Assembly: GCA_946800325.1 (NCBI GenBank)
Contig: OX326956.1
Coordinates: 22,542,356 to 22,606,355 of the forward strand
Origin: Luzula sylvatica
Taxonomy: Eukaryota; Streptophyta; Magnoliopsida; Poales; Juncaceae
Length of the DNA stretch: 64,000 nt
Direction of reading: 5' to 3'
Positions 59,595 through 64,000 of the stretch are shown one piece after another; the stretch's first letter is position 1; every line of letters starts with the position of its first letter. A program made the translations under genes and the position numbers. The notes beneath the pieces are model-generated. The model ran no database searches. It was given only the letters and a program-made list of their open reading frames with translations, and was not told the DNA's origin.

Positions 59595-62093
59595 GAGGAG
59601 GAGGAGGAGGAGGAGGAGGAAGAGAGAGAAAAAATGTAAAAAACTTACTACTTGTCAAATCGAAACCCTCATTTTTATCGATTTCTTCTTTGATTAGACG
59701 TTTTGATTTGTTCAACCATTCTTCGAGTTTATCCTACGATTTATTAAAAATAAATATTAAATTTCGATTAGATTTACTAGAATAATAAATAAATATTTAT
59801 TTACTTTGAGATAAATGGCCATGAGGTGGCCAGGTGTCAGAGCCTCCTGATTTTGTAATGTGTCGACATTATCTGGCGCAGCAGTTTGATCTACAAGCGC
59901 GTATAGTTTTTGTATCATCAATCTACACAATAAAAAGAAAATATTATTTTATTATTATCAATAATCAAAATAATAAAAAAAAAAGATAAACTAACATGAG
60001 TATGTTAAACTTGTCATGATTATTATTGAGATGAACCAAGATAAATTTCTTCAGAACTGCTTTGGCCACCTATAATACAAAAAAGAAATAGTTACTAAAA
60101 TTAAAAAAAAAGTATTTATTCTATAAAAAAAAGGTGTAAAAAGAGTTTTATCTCACAGTTTCATTATCATCATGTTCAAACCCATCCATTGCAGGCTTAA
60201 AATGCTCCCCTAAAATACAAATATTTTTTTTTCACATGACAAAAATAAAAAAGTAGAAAATATTTGAAATTTGAAAATACCAAGATGGTTCAAGCATTCA
60301 TGGCGAGTAAAAATAGATAAATCTTTGAGTTCATCGAGAATTATTTGAGTTCTTTCACTAATAAGTTGAGTACCAACCACACCCTTTTCTCTCTCTTGTT
60401 TATCGCCATAAAAACTCGTCAAAATAGCATAGATTTCTCTATCATTCGCATCGATCAAAGCCTGTGAAATCAAAATACAAATTCGATTAAATTTCAAAGT
60501 TTCATTTTTATAAAAAAAAAAAATTGAGTTTTTTTAAATTGTTTTGACCTTTAAAACAAGTCCAACAGGAAGCAAGAATTCTCTGCCACTAATCCTGTGA
60601 AAAATTCAAAAGCATACTCATAAGAAATATAATTTCATTAATACCAAAATAATTTTTTGATAAATAAAAAATACCAAAATCCAAGTCTACAACTGCCATT
60701 CTGAATATAGTACAACTTAACCGTCACTGAAGTCCCGTCCTCTCTCACACACCTACACCAAAAAAGTAAAAAATAAACCTCGTCATAAACCCTAAACCCT
60801 AAAAAAAGGTATTTATTAATTAAGATTATTAAGAGAAAATAAATAACCTCGTAACTACTGCTTTATCGGTAAATCCAGTTCCACGTGAACGAAACGAATT
60901 TCTCACAACCGCCATTAGCTAAAAAATATGCATGAAATTAGACAATGTTACAAACCCTAAACCTTAAATTGAAAAATAGAATTAATGGAGAAATTAATTT
61001 ACTCACGTGGTTACTTTTCTGTAATATAATAATACGAAAAAGCCTCTCCAGTCCACCACAAATAAAGTATCTGAGAATTAGAAAATTGAGATGAAATTTT
61101 AAATTTGCATAATTTTATTTTAAATATAATAATAATTAAATATCCAGAAGTAATGTTTCAATCGATTATTTACCCGCCCATTTCAGTAGCTTCTTCCTTG
61201 AGACTAACAAGTTTTCTTTCGCTTGCACCTCTTAAATTGCATAATTTTGACTGCAAATTTAAGAATATATAAATACAAAATTACAGATAGAGGTCCCCAA
61301 ATACCCATTGTATTTATACAAATATCTAAGAAAGAGGGGTAGTATAGAAATTTGTTTAAAAAAATTCCTCAAGAGCAAGGGTAATGATGATATTTCTTAT
61401 GTTTTGTAGGGGTAATCATAATTTTTTACAATTTGGAGGGGTATACGTGATAATTTCACCAAAAAAAGTTTGGTTAGTAATAAATGAACATAGGCGGAGA
61501 GAAAATCAAACCATCAACATTATAGGTATATAGCCAAAACTAAATGTTTCTCTAATAACCGTTTTGCCATATTGTAATGCCACCTCAGCCCTGAATTCGC
61601 CTTTGTATGACGTTCTCGCTGCACGACACTGCTCATAAATTGAATAAAAATTAAATTAAATTATGCCACAAATTTGAATATTAGATGAGGCTTTAAGAAA
61701 TATATTAAAAAAAAAATTCACCTCGTAAGGATAAAGGGGTTCGCTCAATTTGCCTTCTTTCTTCATTGGTGGGCTTAAAGTCGCCTTCTCAAAATAAAGT
61801 ATCGAATATTCGTCAAGGAAAATTACTTAATTACAATTGGAAGAAAGTATAAGATATAAATAATGTAATTGCATTGAGAGAGTTATTTGGAATCGTTTAA
61901 AATAAAACAGGGTGTAAATACAAAAAAAAAGGATATTTCTAAGCTTAGTTTCGTCCTGATGAATATCGATGGGTTCAGCCGCGAGAACAGCCTTCTCCAT
62001 TCCATGATCCAAGAAATAGTCGAAGGAGTCGATATGCGGCCGGAATAGCTGCCTCAGCGCCTCGTAATCTGGCTTCGCCTTGTTACTAGCCAT
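56271..62093 (-). CDS. NRPA2: RNA polymerase I second-largest subunit
   Basis: Twenty-six exons join in frame to 1,168 aa, the usual length for Pol I RPA2/RPA135. The first exons are 62093-61937, 61798-61722, 61628-61512 and 61250-61174; the last are 57447-57304, 57230-56760 and 56684-56271. Start is [20 protein letters not shown]. Landmarks: [16 protein letters not shown] (about 486-501), [34 protein letters not shown] (756 on; the acidic pair near the active-site Mg), [16 protein letters not shown] and [16 protein letters not shown]-terminal zinc site has Cys1090/1093 and Cys1126/1129. [20 protein letters not shown] and the short zinc-site tail fit Pol I rather than Pol II-V. The enzyme makes the 45S rRNA precursor in the nucleolus. 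Intron 1 is U12-type AT-AC; the other introns follow GT-AG. Confidence 0.95.
59547..59632. repeat. (GA)n-(GGA)n microsatellite in an NRPA2 intron
   Basis: About 45 bases of GA followed by about 30 bases of GGA and a short GA tail, within the intron between the exons at 59733-59649 and 59521-59409. Purine-rich on the plus strand, so a polypyrimidine run in the transcript. Confidence 0.9.
61799..61936 (-). other. U12-type AT-AC intron of NRPA2 (intron 1)
   Basis: On the minus strand the 138-base intron starts ATATCCTTTT, the U12 5' splice site consensus. It ends GATAC, with TTTTCCTTGAC (branch A at 61813) 14 bases before the 3' end, a close match to the U12 branch consensus and the expected spacing. 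No GT-AG pair keeps the frame with the right protein. Splicing AT-AC gives ...[18 protein letters not shown], which aligns with the RPA135 pattern (KLSVRFEQVSIANPM in yeast). Confidence 0.88.
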
Positions 62094-62790
62094 CACAAAT
62101 AGGAGTTCGTTACGGCTTACCGGAGAGGGAGCTGGGTACGGCGACGCAGCTCGGCGGCGAGAGGGAGAGAGATGAGCTGAAGTTTGCTTCGTTGCCTTCT
62201 TTTCTCGCGGGAGTAAAACCCTAGACAGGCGAGGGTTCCAGGCAAGGGTTTTTGTTTAACGGTTCGGGTTATTGGTAATGATGTCTTTGGTGGATCCCAA
62301 TTTCAATATGTGCTCTGCTTAGCTACCTGATCCGGGATTTGAAATACCGGATTGGTGATTCATAGTTTTCTTTGTATCTGAGATTTCAAATCCATGGTAT
62401 GTTGAAATCCCGGATATGGAAATAATTGGATAATTGTGTTTTAGAAATCCTAGTATTTATATTCAGTTTCAAATTCTAAAATATGAAATTTCCTTGGATT
62501 TGTAATATTTTAAATCTGGGATCCGTCACGACTCGGGTTTGTAAACCAAAAATATATGCACCACACAGAAACAATCCGCAAATATCACGCACTGATTAAA
62601 TTGGAATGTAATTAATACAAGAGAGAACTAAACTAGCAAAAAGATCGGGTATATAAAACTAAAACTAAATCTATTGTTTGTTTACGTGACATTTGTTTCT
62701 AATAAACTCGATTTATAGTATCCAAGATTTGAAATCTAGGTTTGAAATAGTTAAAAACTATATTTGTTAATCAAAGTATCATTAGTCTGA

Positions 62791-62827
<37 letters not shown>

Positions 62828-63155
62828 TAATTGATTCAAGCACCAAAACCGTAATTAACAACTGAATAAACAAATACATCGCTACTCTCACATATCCCCA
62901 TAGGTTATATCCCCATAGGTTATATTCCTAATTGTACAAAAACTTCAAAAAAAATTAAAATAATAACAAAACAAAACTTTTCGCTCCGTATAACTGAGCT
63001 AGTTTTAGCAATAATGCTAGGAAAAACACCCAATAAGTTAATAATAATATAGTTAACTTCTTAACTTAATAAATATTGTTTCTTAACTCACTGAATATTT
63101 TTGTTGGGTCATTTTAAAGGGTATTTCCTAGCATTATTTAACTTTTTTAAATTAA
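62094..63155. other. Intergenic between NRPA2 start and HBS1-like gene
   Basis: The first 150 bases (62094-62250) are GC-richer and should be the NRPA2 leader and promoter. Beyond lie AT-rich DNA with an ATTTGAAATCC/GGATTTGAAAT inverted phrase (62330-62520) and an (AAT)n run at 62790-62826. No gene seen. Confidence 0.5.
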
Positions 63156-64000
63156 TTAATCTTGATCAAATATCCGCGATACAATTCCAACCGCAACGGT
63201 ATTTCCAATGGCTCGCAAAAAGGCCCTTCCAAGAGCCTTGCATTTCGCATACTCTTGCACACAAACCAACCCATCTAGCTTGACCTATTAAATAAATAAT
63301 AAAAAATCTTTCACATTAACATATATTCGCAGGGGCAAATAAGTAAATTCAAATATACCTCTATTACTGCAAGTTGATTAGATTTCAGAAATCTCGGTGC
63401 AGACTTAGATATTTTCCCACTCTTTTGGTCAATGAGCGATATTATCTTCGTTATTCTCGCTGAAGTCTTCGCATGATGTATATGAAACTCCACCTACACA
63501 ATATAAAATATTCAATTAAAAATAATACCAAAAAAAATATATTAAATTTAATGTCTTACTTGAGAGCCGACTAAAATGGGAGTTCCAATATCCAAGACGC
63601 AAACTTTGAGCTCCAAATGCGTCGCGAGAGGCACCGTGAAATCAGGGTGGCAAAGGACGCCACCTGGCATGAGTAGACTTTGGTCAACGCCCTGGACCAC
63701 AACTGACACGCTGTCTCCGGCTCTCGCAACGGTACACGCACTCGAGTTCTGCTCAATCGATTTCACCGTACCTGCGTGCCAACCTGGCATCACCACAACC
63801 TGAAAAAAATATATATATTGTTTTCAATATATAATTTAATAATTTATTCAAGATGAATTAATTATGTGGGGGTTTATGTTTATGTTTATTTACCTTGGTG
63901 CCGACTTTAATAGCACCGGTCTCGAGCTTCCCACACGCCGCCACCTGTCCCATGGACTGTGTTCTGATGACATCACAAATCGGCATTATTAAAGGCTTCG
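63156..64000 (-). CDS. HBS1: HBS1-like translational GTPase, C-terminal exons (partial)
   Basis: Four exons are visible: 64000-63894 (cut by the window edge), 63799-63560, 63493-63359 and 63284-63156, all in frame with GT-AG introns. They encode domains 2 and 3 of an EF-1A/eRF3/HBS1-type factor: KPLIMPICDVIRTQSMGQVAACGKLETGAIKVG, then VVVMPGWHAGTVKSIEQNSSACTVARAGDSV, MPGGVLCHPDFTVP, HLELKVCVLDIGTPILVGSQVEFHIHHAKTSA and GRAFLRAIGNTVAVG. The wording is closer to plant HBS1 than to EF-1A or eRF3. With Pelota, HBS1 rescues stalled ribosomes (no-go decay). The GTPase domain and N-terminus lie outside the window. Confidence 0.82.

Noticed and set aside
61827..61936. Reading straight through or using a GT donor after the first NRPA2 exon
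   Set aside because: Read-through gives a non-conserved tail ending in a stop. The GT after the T-run gives no junction matching the family, whereas the AT-AC junction restores the conserved segment.

Overview
This window is nuclear DNA from a flowering plant, probably a eudicot. The reasons are: many short AT-rich spliceosomal introns with GT-AG borders, plant-specific genes (a DRM-type de novo DNA methyltransferase and an ALIX with a long Pro/Gln tail), and plant-type mobile elements (hAT, Mutator-like foldback elements, Helitrons, a possible CACTA element, tRNA-derived SINE-like pieces). I rebuilt the gene models by hand from splice sites, reading phase and recognised protein families. I ran no alignments, so family names rest on recognising the proteins.

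Left part (1-8.2 kb): the end of an AT-rich satellite with 180-bp monomers in a pentameric higher-order repeat, then two hAT-type elements with perfect 8-bp target duplications and a Mutator-like foldback element. 8.2-21 kb (minus strand): a complete ALIX gene (ESCRT adaptor; BRO1 domain, V domain, Pro-rich tail), followed by two intact BRO1-only paralogues and one decayed paralogue. A 2.1-kb Helitron lies among them, and a CACTA-like insert lies in an intron. 22-32 kb: two near-identical 181-bp MITEs, then a divergent pair: NOC2 (pre-60S ribosome maturation, minus) and a FLIP/C1orf112-like gene (FIGL1 partner in meiotic recombination, plus).

32.5-52 kb is a gene-free, repeat-built block with Helitron pairs, three Mutator-like foldback elements, a hAT element, minisatellites, segmental duplications, and a hairpin-bearing repeat of about 350 bp. 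That repeat runs into the promoter of the next gene. 52.5-55.3 kb (plus): a complete 626-aa DRM2-like methyltransferase with UBA domains and a rearranged catalytic domain. A second copy of its promoter and 5' leader lies 11 kb upstream with no gene attached. 56.3-62.1 kb (minus, convergent with DRM): the 26-exon gene for NRPA2, the second-largest subunit of RNA polymerase I. Its first intron is a textbook U12-type AT-AC intron. At the right edge are the last exons of an HBS1-like translational GTPase (minus).

The genes do not form one pathway. NOC2 and NRPA2 both serve ribosome production. DRM acts in RNA-directed DNA methylation, which normally silences repeats like those packed around it. 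FLIP limits meiotic crossovers, and ALIX with its derivatives belongs to endosomal sorting. The most noteworthy observations are the ALIX-derived BRO1-only cluster with shifting intron positions, the AT-AC intron in NRPA2, the duplicated DRM promoter embedded in hairpin repeats, and the pentameric satellite.
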